A stretch of DNA of 64,000 nt. Origin: Marispirochaeta aestuarii (GTDB lineage Bacteria; Spirochaetota; Spirochaetia; JC444; Marispirochaetaceae). Where the stretch lies: NCBI RefSeq assembly GCF_002087085.1, contig NZ_MWQY01000018.1, positions 1-64,000 of the forward strand, read 5' to 3'. The notes beneath the pieces were generated by a model. That model had not been told where the DNA came from and ran no database searches. It worked only from the letters and a program-made list of their open reading frames with translations. Below, in pieces: positions 51,515-60,538 of this stretch. The stretch's first letter is position 1, and the number at the start of each line of letters is the position of its first letter. Made by a program: the position numbers and the translations under genes.

Positions 51515-53729
51515 GCCCCATAAGATAGAGAAAGAGGTAGAGGCCCCCGAAAAAGAGGACCGGCGCCGCCATCCAGGCAAACTGATGCCCCTCTGCCGCC
51601 TGGTAGAAGAGGGTTGCCACAATCCAGGCCATCAGAGTGTGGTAGGTAACGAAGAGTACCGTGTAGGGTCCGCCGATCTCCCTGACCACCGTGGCGACCA
51701 CCGCAAGACAGGGAAAATAGACCAGAACGAAGAGCAGATAGGCATAGGCCTGGGCGGGGGTAAAGTGCTGCCTGAGAAGCTGAAAACTTCTGGGGTCCTC
51801 TTCCGCCTCGTCACCAAAGCCCAGGGCTGCAGCCAGCCCGGCGGGAATGGAGAGCAGGGAATCCCGGATTCCCGAAACAAGGGAAAAGCCTTCATCCTCC
51901 TCACCTTCTGCCGGATTTTCCGAGGATTCGCTAAGCTGGGAATAGAGGCCGTTGATTGTTCCTACAATCGATTCCTTGGCGAACATACCGGTAAAGAGTC
52001 CCACCGCGGCGGGCCAGTTGTCCCGCTCGACCCCCATGGGAGCAAAAACCGGCGTCAGGCCCTTGCCCATCAGGGCCATGACGGAGTTTTCGTTGTCCTG
52101 ATTGCCGATGCTGCCGTCAAGGCCAAAGCTGCTCAGGAAACCCAGGACCAGTACCGCCAGAATAATCACCTTTCCTGCCCGGAAGATAAAATCCTTCAGC
52201 CGCAGCCAGGTGTGCAACATGATGTGTCGAAAGCGCGGAGCATGGTAGGAGGGGAGCTCCATGATCAGGTGGCTTGTCTCTCCCCGGAAGGCGGTGGTCC
52301 GGAAGATCAGCCCGGTAAGAATCGCCAGGACAATACCGATCAGATAGAGGGAAAACACCACGAGTCCCGCCTGTTCTCCGAAGAAGGCCGCCGCAAAGAG
52401 GGCGTAGACCGGCAGCCGCGCCCCGCAGGACATCAGGGGAGACATGAAGATAGTCATAATGCGGTCTTTTCTGGAATCCAGGGTACGGGTCGCCAGGATC
52501 GCCGGCACCGTACAGCCGAAGCCCACCAGCATGGGAACAAAGGCCTTTCCCGGTAGGCCTATCCAGCGCATAAAACGGTCCATAATAAAGGCCGCCCGGG
52601 ACATGTAGCCGGAATCCTCGAGCAGGGAGAGCATGAGAAAGAGAAAAAAGATAACCGGAATAAAGGTCGCCACCGTCTGAATACCCGCGCCGATTCCGTC
52701 CGCCAGCAGGGCGATGAGAAAACCAGGGGTGCCGAGGGTCCGCAGCAGCAGACCGAAGCCGTCGACAAAGATTGTGCCGGTAAGAATATCGAAGAAATCG
52801 ATAAAGGCCCCGCCCAGGGATATGGAGAGCCAGAAGACCAGATACATGGCGACTGCGAAGAGAGGAACCCCGAGAACGGGATTCATGACAACCCTGTCGA
52901 TCTTTTCGGTCATGCTCTCCCGGGTGATTGTTCTGGTAACAACCTCCCGTACCACACCGCGGATCAGTCCGTAGCGGGCGTTGGCCACCACCACGTCCGG
53001 CCGGTCCTTCAGGATGCCCGAAACCCGGAGAATCTCCGCTTCCAGCTCCTCCCGGGTAAACCAGCCCTCCCGCAGTATTTCAGGAGTTACGGTTTCATCC
53101 TCTTCCAGGAGTTTAACCGCCGTCCAGCGGGGCCGGGGATGCTCGGGGTCGGCCCTTTTTATCCGCTCCATCATCGAAGCCAGGAGGTCCTCGATCTCGT
53201 TGGGATAGCGTACCAGTTTCTGGGGGACCCGGGGAGGTTTCTCCAGGGATGAGCGCACAGCCCGCATGACCTCCGCGGCGGCGTCCGGACGTGTAGCCGA
53301 AACCTCCACGGCGGGATACTGAAGATGGGTGCTCAGATGCCCCACGTCCACATTCAGGCCCTGTTCACTGGCCAGGTCGTGCATGTTCAATACCATCAGG
53401 CTCGGGATCCCCATCTCCATGAGCTGGGTGGTCAGGTAGAGGTTCCGCTCCAGGTTGGTGGAATCCAGGATATTCACCGCCAGGTCGTACTCACCGGCAA
53501 GCAGAAAGTCCCGGGCCACCCGTTCGTCCTCGGTTTTTGCCGAAAGACCGTAAATACCCGGCAGATCGACAATTCGGAAGCTGTCGTCCCCCTCCCTGCG
53601 GTGGCCCTCGACCAGATCCACCGTAACTCCCGGCCAGTTTCCGATCCGCTGGGAACTGCCGGTGAGGGCGTTAAAAAGAGTCGTCTTGCCGCTGTTCGGG
53701 TTTCCCACCAGGGCTATCGTATATTTCAT
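51486..53729 (-). CDS. feoB: Ferrous iron transporter B
   Basis: A 747-residue inner-membrane Fe(II) transporter. The N-terminal G domain (residues 1-165) has G1 GNPNSGKTT, G3 DLPG and G4-like NMHD; a helical GDI-like region follows; from about residue 280 come the membrane segments with the Gate motifs (MLVGFGCTVPAILATR, SPLMSCGARLPVYALFAAAFF). The product starts MKYTIALVGNPNSG. It lies 29 bases downstream of feoA on the same strand. Overlaps rsmE at the 3' end. Confidence 0.96.
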   Translation of the reverse strand: MKYTIALVGNPNSGKTTLFNALTGSSQRIGNWPGVTVDLVEGHRREGDDSFRIVDLPGIYGLSAKTEDERVARDFLLAGEYDLAVNILDSTNLERNLYLTTQLMEMGIPSLMVLNMHDLASEQGLNVDVGHLSTHLQYPAVEVSATRPDAAAEVMRAVRSSLEKPPRVPQKLVRYPNEIEDLLASMMERIKRADPEHPRPRWTAVKLLEEDETVTPEILREGWFTREELEAEILRVSGILKDRPDVVVANARYGLIRGVVREVVTRTITRESMTEKIDRVVMNPVLGVPLFAVAMYLVFWLSISLGGAFIDFFDILTGTIFVDGFGLLLRTLGTPGFLIALLADGIGAGIQTVATFIPVIFFLFLMLSLLEDSGYMSRAAFIMDRFMRWIGLPGKAFVPMLVGFGCTVPAILATRTLDSRKDRIMTIFMSPLMSCGARLPVYALFAAAFFGEQAGLVVFSLYLIGIVLAILTGLIFRTTAFRGETSHLIMELPSYHAPRFRHIMLHTWLRLKDFIFRAGKVIILAVLVLGFLSSFGLDGSIGNQDNENSVMALMGKGLTPVFAPMGVERDNWPAAVGLFTGMFAKESIVGTINGLYSQLSESSENPAEGEEDEGFSLVSGIRDSLLSIPAGLAAALGFGDEAEEDPRSFQLLRQHFTPAQAYAYLLFVLVYFPCLAVVATVVREIGGPYTVLFVTYHTLMAWIVATLFYQAAEGHQFAWMAAPVLFFGGLYLFLYLMGLKKGRVPAA

Positions 53730-53758
53730 TATCTTCCTGTCCCCTTGATTCGGGTTCG

Positions 53759-54046
53759 TTAATTCTGTTCCTCCGGCGGGTCTTCAGAAGACGAGAGGCT
53801 TACGAGTATGTGTCGAACGATACCATGGCCCAGCATGATCTTTGAGGTTTTTACCATAAGCACATGGGGCATCCCCCTGCCGCCGCGGATTACCCGGATC
53901 TTCTCGCCGGGGACAACCCCCAGATCGAGCAGACGCTGCCGCATTCCCCTTCCGCCCCGCAGGGATCGTATACGAACCTCTGCTCCGGGAGGAACATCTG
54001 CAAGAGAAATGAGCTGATGGTCAGGGTGATTGATACCGGATTCCAT
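53759..54046 (-). CDS. feoA: Ferrous iron transport protein A
   Basis: A 95-residue SH3-like FeoA protein, partner of FeoB: LISLADVPPGAEVRIRSLRGGRGMRQRLLDLGVVPGEKIRVIRGGRGMPHVLMVKTSKIMLGHGIVRHI shows the full domain in residues about 12-80. It probably binds FeoB in the cytoplasm and is needed for uptake. The ATG has no Shine-Dalgarno but the domain begins soon after it. Upstream lie a sigma70 promoter and a dyad resembling an iron-regulator operator. Confidence 0.92.
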   Translation of the reverse strand: MESGINHPDHQLISLADVPPGAEVRIRSLRGGRGMRQRLLDLGVVPGEKIRVIRGGRGMPHVLMVKTSKIMLGHGIVRHILVSLSSSEDPPEEQN

Positions 54047-54051
54047 AAAAT

Positions 54052-54063
54052 TAGGCCCGCCTA
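54052..54063. promoter_or_regulatory. Candidate iron-regulator operator before feoA
   Basis: TAGGC-CC-GCCTA is a perfect dyad between the predicted start point and the feoA ATG. The TTAGG...CCTA look resembles DtxR/IdeR-type sites. A repressor there would block feoAB when iron is plentiful. Assignment is by resemblance only. Confidence 0.45.
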
Positions 54064-54081
54064 TCTTGATTCGGATATGCT

Positions 54082-54111
54082 ATTATCTCTAATCTTGCCA
54101 TATCTTGTCAA
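54082..54111 (-). promoter_or_regulatory. Sigma70 promoter of feoAB
   Basis: TTGACA (54111-54106), 18-base spacer, GATAAT (54087-54082). Start near 54075, upstream of the dyad at 54052-54063. Confidence 0.65.
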
Positions 54112-54182
54112 TTATCTTTCCCTCCAGTTGATCTTCAGATATACTGAAACTCTCACTTTTATACACGGGAGTATGGAGAAAC

Positions 54183-55358
54183 TTGAGTACCTTTCGTCCG
54201 CAGCACACCGTCGATCTGACGGAGCGTAAAACGGAGTCCACAATAAACCTCCAGCGCCGGCGGCTTCTGAGCCTGGACAGCCAGTTAATCGAGCCCGTCA
54301 CCAGATTTATCCGGGAAGGGCTGGTCATTCTGAATACAGAGCTGCAGATTCTCTTTGCCAACCCCTCATTTATCGCCCTTGCCCAGGCTTCAGGCGAGGA
54401 GGAGCTTATCGGAAAGAGGATCGGAGAAGCCATCAACTGCATTAACGCCACCCTCTCTTCCGAAGGTTGCGGCACCTCCAGCGAGTGCTCAGCCTGTATG
54501 GTCCTCTCCTCCCTGGTAAACCTGGGGGAACAGCGCCAGGATACCTCCGCAACGGTCTTCAGGAAGGCAAAAGAGGCCCTGCACCTGAAGGTAAGCTCCA
54601 TCAGGATACACATCCAGGAGGAAGACTACGTCATAAGCGTACTGCGGCCGGTAAACCAGGAGGAGCGCAAGATCTCCCTGGAGAGGATTTTTTATCACGA
54701 TATCCTGAACTCCGCGGGGGTTTTGAAGGGCCTTATTGAACTCCTGCACGAGAACTATCGTCAGCTTCCCGGCTCGGCGGAAACCGGAGGGAACAGCGAG
54801 ATGGAGGAACTCTGGAACGCCACAATACTCTCATCGGCCCGTATTGTGGAGGAGATCCAGGCCCAGCGTGACTTTTCGAAGGCCGAACGCAACGAGCTTG
54901 CCCTGAACATCTCAGCCATACATACAGCCAGCTTTTTCCGGGAACTGCGGAACTGGTTTACCGCCTACGAACTCTCAGAAGAAGGACAGATCAGGCAGGC
55001 CGAAGGTTTTGAGGAACTCGCATTTTCCAGCGATCCGGTCATACTGAGGCGGGTCTTTATAAACCTGATAAAAAACGCCCTGGAGGCGGCCCCCAGGGGA
55101 TCTGTGGTCGTTATCGATGCCAGGGGGAATCCCGGGGGTGTGACCATAAGCGTCCAGAACCAGGGTGTCATGCCCCGGGAGGTGCAGAGGAGTCTCTTCC
55201 GCCAGACCTTCAGTACCAAAGGGTCCGGTCGCGGTTTCGGCAGTTACAGCGTTAAACTGCTTACCGAGCAGTATCTTCAGGGGTCGGTGAGTTTTCTCTC
55301 CGATGACGAACACCAGACCATATTCAAGGTTAGACTTCCATGGAAAATCAATTTGTAG
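54183..55358 (+). CDS. Cytoplasmic PAS histidine kinase
   Basis: A 391-residue sensor kinase without membrane segments. A PAS domain occupies about residues 40-150 and includes a cysteine cluster, GCGTSSECSACMV, seen in other PAS kinases and possibly redox or metal sensing. The phospho-acceptor helix is FYHDILNSAGVLKGLIELL near residue 180; the ATPase domain (about 270-390) has the N-box RRVFINLIKNALEA and FSTKGSGRGFGSYSVK. The start is a TTG at 54183 following GGAG; no in-frame ATG fits. No response regulator gene is adjacent. It overlaps the DUF401 gene by 19 bases, so the two are coupled. Confidence 0.85.
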   Translation: MSTFRPQHTVDLTERKTESTINLQRRRLLSLDSQLIEPVTRFIREGLVILNTELQILFANPSFIALAQASGEEELIGKRIGEAINCINATLSSEGCGTSSECSACMVLSSLVNLGEQRQDTSATVFRKAKEALHLKVSSIRIHIQEEDYVISVLRPVNQEERKISLERIFYHDILNSAGVLKGLIELLHENYRQLPGSAETGGNSEMEELWNATILSSARIVEEIQAQRDFSKAERNELALNISAIHTASFFRELRNWFTAYELSEEGQIRQAEGFEELAFSSDPVILRRVFINLIKNALEAAPRGSVVVIDARGNPGGVTISVQNQGVMPREVQRSLFRQTFSTKGSGRGFGSYSVKLLTEQYLQGSVSFLSDDEHQTIFKVRLPWKINL

Positions 55359-56647
55359 TATCCCTGCTGGCCGTACCGGCCCTCTGGAAAATCGGACTCT
55401 CCCTGGCCCTGATTCTGGTGGTTCAGAAGTTTTCCCGCTCCCTTCTGGCGGGGGTAATCGCGGGATCGGCCCTGCTGGCCTTCTGGGCGGGACACAGTCC
55501 CCAATCTGCCCTGGACATCATGCTGGAGAGTACCTTCACCTTCGACGGCATGATGCTGCTGGCGGTAATCGTGCTGGTTATTCTCCTCTCGAGCCAGATG
55601 GCCAACAGCGGCATGATGGCAGAGCTCGTCGCGGCGGTGCAGAAACGCCTCAACCGCCGGGCCTCGGTGGCCCTGCTCCCCGCACTGATCGGGCTTCTGC
55701 CCATGCCGGGAGGGGCCCTCTTCTCCGCACCATTAATCGACGACTGCGACCGGGACAAAGCGCTCCCCCCCATGGAAAAAACCCGGGCCAACTACTGGTT
55801 CCGCCATATCTGGGAGTTCTGGTGGCCCCTCTACCCGGGAGTGCTTCTGACCATCGAGCTCTCGGGGCTTAAAATCTGGCAGCTCATGGTGGTCATGTTT
55901 CCCCTTACCTTGATCTCGGTGCTTTCCGGGTACCTCTTTATCCTGCGCAGGATTCCAAAAGATCATGCCATCCACGTCAGCGAAGAGGGCCACCACGCCG
56001 CCGGACAGATTCTTCCCCTCCTGAGTCCGGTACTCATCGTCATAGCCACATATCTTGGCTTTATGCTGCTTCTGCCGGGCACGGAAGTTTTCAGCAAATA
56101 CCTTCCCATGGTCTGCGGCCTGAGCCTGGCGGTGTTGTTTGTGCAGGTCCGCCGTCCCCTGGACCGGAAAACCTGGAAAACGATGATCCTATCCCGGAGG
56201 ATCATCTCCATGGTGGCCATTGTGGCGGTAATCCGCATCTACGGAGCCTACATAGAGAGCCCCCTTCCCGACGGCTCCTCCCTGATCGTGCTTCTCCGGA
56301 GCGAACTCGCAGCCCAGGGGATTCCCGCAGGACTCCTGATTATCCTGCTGCCCTTTATCGCCGCCCTTACCACCGGCCTTACCATCGGTTTTGTGGGAGC
56401 CAGCTTTCCGGTGGTCCTGAGCCTGCTGGGGCCGGAACCGACGGCATTGCAGATAATGCAGATTCTGCCCTTCGCCTACGGAGTCGGATTCATGGGAATG
56501 ATGCTCTCCCCGGTGCACGTCTGTCTGCTGGTAACAAATAAACACTTCAATACCGGGCTTACCAGCAGTATAAGGGCCCTGATAGCTCCGGTTGCCTTTA
56601 CGGCCCTGGGCATCATTCTGGTAGGAGGGCTGTGGATGATGGTGTAG
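55340..56647 (+). CDS. DUF401 family integral membrane protein
   Basis: A 435-residue protein with about ten to eleven hydrophobic helices, matching the DUF401 family of putative transporters (PALIGLLPMPGGALFSAPLIDD near residue 115, FVGASFPVVLSLLG and GFMGMMLSPVHVCLLVTNKHF late in the protein). Related families transport organic anions such as gluconate-type compounds, but the substrate of DUF401 is unknown. Its start overlaps the PAS-kinase gene, hinting that the kinase senses or controls this transporter's function. Confidence 0.85.
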   Translation: MENQFVVSLLAVPALWKIGLSLALILVVQKFSRSLLAGVIAGSALLAFWAGHSPQSALDIMLESTFTFDGMMLLAVIVLVILLSSQMANSGMMAELVAAVQKRLNRRASVALLPALIGLLPMPGGALFSAPLIDDCDRDKALPPMEKTRANYWFRHIWEFWWPLYPGVLLTIELSGLKIWQLMVVMFPLTLISVLSGYLFILRRIPKDHAIHVSEEGHHAAGQILPLLSPVLIVIATYLGFMLLLPGTEVFSKYLPMVCGLSLAVLFVQVRRPLDRKTWKTMILSRRIISMVAIVAVIRIYGAYIESPLPDGSSLIVLLRSELAAQGIPAGLLIILLPFIAALTTGLTIGFVGASFPVVLSLLGPEPTALQIMQILPFAYGVGFMGMMLSPVHVCLLVTNKHFNTGLTSSIRALIAPVAFTALGIILVGGLWMMV

Positions 56648-56714
56648 GAGGGATGGAATACTAATTCAGCTTCTGTTATATGGTTTGAAAGTCTGATTTA
56701 ATGAGAAAGCATTT

Positions 56715-56909
56715 ATGATAACATCAGGATTATATGAATCCCTCATCACCCGCATGCTTCAGGAACGTCTGGAAGAGCTTGACGGGTCCTTTTACATAGC
56801 AAAACAGTCCGTGGACTCCGCAGAGGCTGCCGGATATTTATCCCGATTTTTATCCCGGATTCTTTTTTTGTCTTTGAATCTCTGCCTGATCATGAAGATC
56901 GCCTGCTGA
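56715..56909 (+). pseudogene. Detached N-terminal frame of the PLD-helicase gene
   Basis: A 64-codon frame beginning MITSGLYESLITRMLQERLE, the usual start of DUF3427-type helicases (GLYESLIT...). After SRFLSRI it reads into an unrelated tail and stops. The continuation, FFVFESLPDHEDRLLTQVDL, is in the next frame. The switch happens in a run of seven T at 56863-56869; one extra T would give ...SRILFFVFESLP... and restore a single gene from 56715 to 59884. Either a frameshift mutation, a slippage-variable site, or a sequencing error. Confidence 0.8.
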
Positions 56910-56989
56910 CTCAAGTAGATCTTGCCAACGCTTTAGTAAAATGGCTGGCTGAGTATTTAAACAAGGCAGAACTCTCTGAAAATTTACTT

Positions 56990-59884
56990 GTGTCTCAGGG
57001 AGAGATTCTCACAGCTTTGTTTGAAACCCAGAACCCGCTTGCCAAAGATTTGAAAGCATATGTTTCCAGGATTACTCCACAGACCGGCCTGGTTCAAAGC
57101 GAGCTGTTTACCGGAAGCAATGCCGGTCTATCCCTTGAATCGGAACTGAAACGTGAAATCCTCTCATCCAATGAAATATGCTGGCTTGTATCCTTTATAA
57201 AATGGACAGGGATTCGGATTTTCTCGGATGTGCTTAAAGAGGCTGCGAGCAATGGAACAAAGTTGAGAATAATCACGACTTCATATATGGGAGCAACTGA
57301 TCAAAAGGCTGTAGACTTTCTTGCGGATCTTCCCAATACGGAAGTGCGTCTGAGTTATAATACCGAAAGGGAACGCCTGCATGCAAAAGCTTATCTGTTT
57401 TTGCGAAACACCGGTTTTAATACCGGGTATATCGGTTCTTCAAATCTCTCCCGATCTGCTTTAACAAACGGACTCGAGTGGAATCTTAAGGTTACAACCG
57501 GGGAAATTCCACATATTATAGAAAAGTTCAAATCAACCTTTGAAACCTACTGGGTTTCTTCTGATTTTGAACAATACAATAATCAAGATAATTCACATCG
57601 CTCGAGGTTGAAAAAGGCGCTTCAATTCGAGCGCGGTGGTGAATCCTTAGACCCGGACGACCCGGTCTTTTTTACCATTGAACCTCACTCATACCAGAAG
57701 GATATTCTTGAACAACTGCATGTAGAGCGGACTGTACATAAGCGTTACCGTAACCTTGTGGTGGCTGCAACAGGGACAGGAAAAACGGTTATATCTGCCT
57801 TTGATTTTCGATCGTATTACAGGAAGAATCCTTCGGCTCGCCTGCTTTATGTCGCGCATCGCGAAGAAATCCTTCGCCAGGCACGTGCGACATTCAGAGC
57901 AGTTCTGGGTCTGCACTCTTTCGGTGAACTATGGGTCGGGAGTCATGAGCCGGATAACTTCAGACAGCTTTTTGTCTCAGTTCAGACTCTAAACAACAGG
58001 ATTGAAACCCTAAACTTTGATTCCGATTATTATGACTTCATTATCATTGACGAAGTTCATCATATTGCAGCAGAAAGCTATCGGCCCATATTATATCAGT
58101 TCCAGCCGGGAGTTTTACTGGGATTAACAGCCACCCCGGAACGCCATGACGGCACGGATATTCTGGAAGATTTCTGTGGAGTTATTGCCGCAGAACTCCG
58201 GCTTCCGGAGGCAATCAACCTTCGATATCTTTGCCCTTTTCAATACTTCGGAATCGACGATCCTGTTGATCTGTCAAATGTACAGTGGGTCAGAGGAAGA
58301 TACTTACCATCAGAGTTGACCAATATTTACATGGCCAATGATCAGCGGGTCGACCATATTCTTCGTTCCATGAAAGATATTCTGGTTAATCTGAAGGCAA
58401 TTAAGGCGCTGGCATTTTGCGTTTCCCAGGAGCATGCGCAATTCATGGCGGAAAAATTCGTTCTCAATGGAATCAAGGCGGCTGTTTTAACGAGCAGGAA
58501 TTCACCCGATCGTACCAGGCTTCGCGATCAGCTGGTTCAGGGCAAAATAAATATTCTCTGTGTGGTGGATATATTCAATGAGGGTGTGGACATTCCGGAA
58601 ATCGATACGGTACTTTTTCTTCGCCCAACGGAAAGTCTTACAATCTTCCTTCAACAGTTGGGCCGGGGGCTTCGCCTGGTTAATGACAAGGAATGTTTAA
58701 CGGTTCTCGATTTTGTCGGAAATGCCCACGCTGAGTATGACTTTTCCAGAAAATTTCGAGCCCTGGTCGGAAAATCCCATATTTCAATCATCGATGAAGT
58801 GGAAGAAGGTTTTCCGCATCTGCCCCTGGGGTGCTCAATCGTTCTACAGAAGCAGGCGAAAGAAATAATACTTCAAAATATCAAAAACGCAATTGTGAAT
58901 CAGCGTAAAATTATTTCATGGATTCGAAGCTACCCGCTGCATACATCACAGAATCTGACCATCACCAATTTCTTGCGGCTCTTTCCGCAGGTATCAATCG
59001 AGGATATCTATAAAAATAAAATTGATGGTGGAGGCGGATGGTCACGCCTCTGCGTCAAGGCCGGATTTACCGAGGATACTCTCAATAAAAAGCTCGAACG
59101 GGCGATCTTCCGAGGTATATCAAACCGGCTTCTTCAATGCACTTCACAGTCATATCTATCCTTTGTCAGGAAATTAATCATAAACGGTTCCTGGGATACA
59201 ACAAATCCCATTGAAAACCAGATGGCTCTGATGGCCCACTATGATTTCTGGCAGAAGCCGGGGAGTGAACTCGGGTTTTCATCTTTACAGGAATCCCTGG
59301 GCGCTCTGTTGCAGGATTCCCGCCTGAAGATAGAATGTTTTGATGTAATCAATCATCTTCTCGAGCGCCTGAAAACGGATGAAAAACCTATGATCATTGG
59401 ATTTCCAACGGCCCTGCATCTCCATTCCCGTTATACCCGGGATGAGATTCTATCGGCCTTTGGAATACACCGGTTTGGGAAGAAAAGCAGCAGCCGTGAA
59501 GGCGCAGTAGAAATAAAAACTTTGAATTGCGAACTTCTCTTTGTAACCCTTAAGAAAACGGTAAAAAATTTTTCACCCACCACGCTCTACCACGACTACG
59601 CAATCAGTGAAGATCTTTTTCACTGGCAGTCACATAATGCTGCCCGGCCTGACAAAGGGAGAGGATTATCCTATGTTCAGCACCGTATACGTGGGAAAAA
59701 AATCATCCTTTTTGTGCGGGAGCAGATTCTGGATGAATACGGCCGGGCTATGGGTTTTATAAATCTTGGACCTGTTAATCTGGAATCCTGTCATGACAGC
59801 CGGCCGATGAACATAATCTGGCGTCTGGAAGAACCTCTTCCGCCATATCTCTGGAATGACGCGGCAAAAATGGCGGTGGGATAA
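56990..59884 (+). CDS. PLD-domain SF2 helicase with DUF3427, 5'-frameshifted
   Basis: The main part, 964 residues from a GTG at 56990; the true gene begins at 56715 in another frame. Order: PLDc_2 phospholipase-D-like nuclease domain (residues about 45-190, HAKAYLFLR and YIGSSNLSRSAL), superfamily II helicase (Walker A AATGTGKTVIS near residue 264, DEVHH, GLTATPERHDG, QQLGRGLRL) and a C-terminal DUF3427 region (FGIHRFGKKSSSREGAVEI). Such proteins are linked to DNA repair and phage defence. The N-terminal helical domain may be missing if the frameshift is real. Somewhat richer in A and T than neighbours. Confidence 0.85.
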   Translation: MSQGEILTALFETQNPLAKDLKAYVSRITPQTGLVQSELFTGSNAGLSLESELKREILSSNEICWLVSFIKWTGIRIFSDVLKEAASNGTKLRIITTSYMGATDQKAVDFLADLPNTEVRLSYNTERERLHAKAYLFLRNTGFNTGYIGSSNLSRSALTNGLEWNLKVTTGEIPHIIEKFKSTFETYWVSSDFEQYNNQDNSHRSRLKKALQFERGGESLDPDDPVFFTIEPHSYQKDILEQLHVERTVHKRYRNLVVAATGTGKTVISAFDFRSYYRKNPSARLLYVAHREEILRQARATFRAVLGLHSFGELWVGSHEPDNFRQLFVSVQTLNNRIETLNFDSDYYDFIIIDEVHHIAAESYRPILYQFQPGVLLGLTATPERHDGTDILEDFCGVIAAELRLPEAINLRYLCPFQYFGIDDPVDLSNVQWVRGRYLPSELTNIYMANDQRVDHILRSMKDILVNLKAIKALAFCVSQEHAQFMAEKFVLNGIKAAVLTSRNSPDRTRLRDQLVQGKINILCVVDIFNEGVDIPEIDTVLFLRPTESLTIFLQQLGRGLRLVNDKECLTVLDFVGNAHAEYDFSRKFRALVGKSHISIIDEVEEGFPHLPLGCSIVLQKQAKEIILQNIKNAIVNQRKIISWIRSYPLHTSQNLTITNFLRLFPQVSIEDIYKNKIDGGGGWSRLCVKAGFTEDTLNKKLERAIFRGISNRLLQCTSQSYLSFVRKLIINGSWDTTNPIENQMALMAHYDFWQKPGSELGFSSLQESLGALLQDSRLKIECFDVINHLLERLKTDEKPMIIGFPTALHLHSRYTRDEILSAFGIHRFGKKSSSREGAVEIKTLNCELLFVTLKKTVKNFSPTTLYHDYAISEDLFHWQSHNAARPDKGRGLSYVQHRIRGKKIILFVREQILDEYGRAMGFINLGPVNLESCHDSRPMNIIWRLEEPLPPYLWNDAAKMAVG

Positions 59885-59995
59885 GCAACCTGCGTAACGC
59901 CACCAGAAATGATTCCCGGTAGAATCTGCTCATCCTATTCTGGTATATGAAATTGAAGAAGATCTGATAAGGATCATTGCCTGCAGTTTTCATTA

Positions 59996-60538
59996 TTAGG
60001 TCTGGAACGCCTCTTCCCCCACCCGCAGCTCGAAGATATCCACGTCAATGTAGCGGCCGAACTTGCAGCCCACCTCCCGCAGGGTTCCCACGTGGCGAAA
60101 GCCGAAACGCCGGTGAAGGGCAAGGCTCGCGGCGTTGCCTTCGGCTATGCGGGAGATCAGCATATGCAGTCCCTCCCGGCGGGCGATCTCAATAAGCTGC
60201 TCCAGCAGACGGCCTCCCAGGCCCCGCTTCTGATGCGCCGGGTCCACATAGATGGAGACCTCCGCCGTGCTGTCGTAGGCTTTTTTTTCCGACCAGCGGG
60301 AAAGAGACCCCCAGGCGGCGACATCCCCGGATTCCTCATGAAGGACTGCAAAAACCGGGTGGGAGCCGTCATGGGCTGCCAGCCAGGCGCGGCGCTCTTC
60401 CAGGCTTTTTGGTTCGGTGTCGAAGGTGGCGGTGCTTGTCTCCACGGCCTGGTTGTAGATGCGCCGGATTCCCTCCAGGTCGCCCTCTTCAGCGGCGGCG
60501 CAGCGGTATCCTGCGGGAAGGCTGATTTCAGATCCCAT
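59996..60538 (-). CDS. GNAT N-acetyltransferase (phosphinothricin acetyltransferase-like)
   Basis: A 180-residue acetyltransferase of the PAT/BAR subgroup: GIRRIYNQAVETSTATFDTEP at the N-terminus, acetyl-CoA motif A in HQKRGLGGRLLEQLIEIARREG near residues 105-128, and GFRHVGTLREVGCKFGRYIDV near the end. This subgroup acetylates amino acids such as methionine sulfone or phosphinothricin. The start overlaps the end of the aminotransferase gene by 11 bases, so both are translated from one transcript. Actual substrate unknown. Confidence 0.88.
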   Translation of the reverse strand: MGSEISLPAGYRCAAAEEGDLEGIRRIYNQAVETSTATFDTEPKSLEERRAWLAAHDGSHPVFAVLHEESGDVAAWGSLSRWSEKKAYDSTAEVSIYVDPAHQKRGLGGRLLEQLIEIARREGLHMLISRIAEGNAASLALHRRFGFRHVGTLREVGCKFGRYIDVDIFELRVGEEAFQT

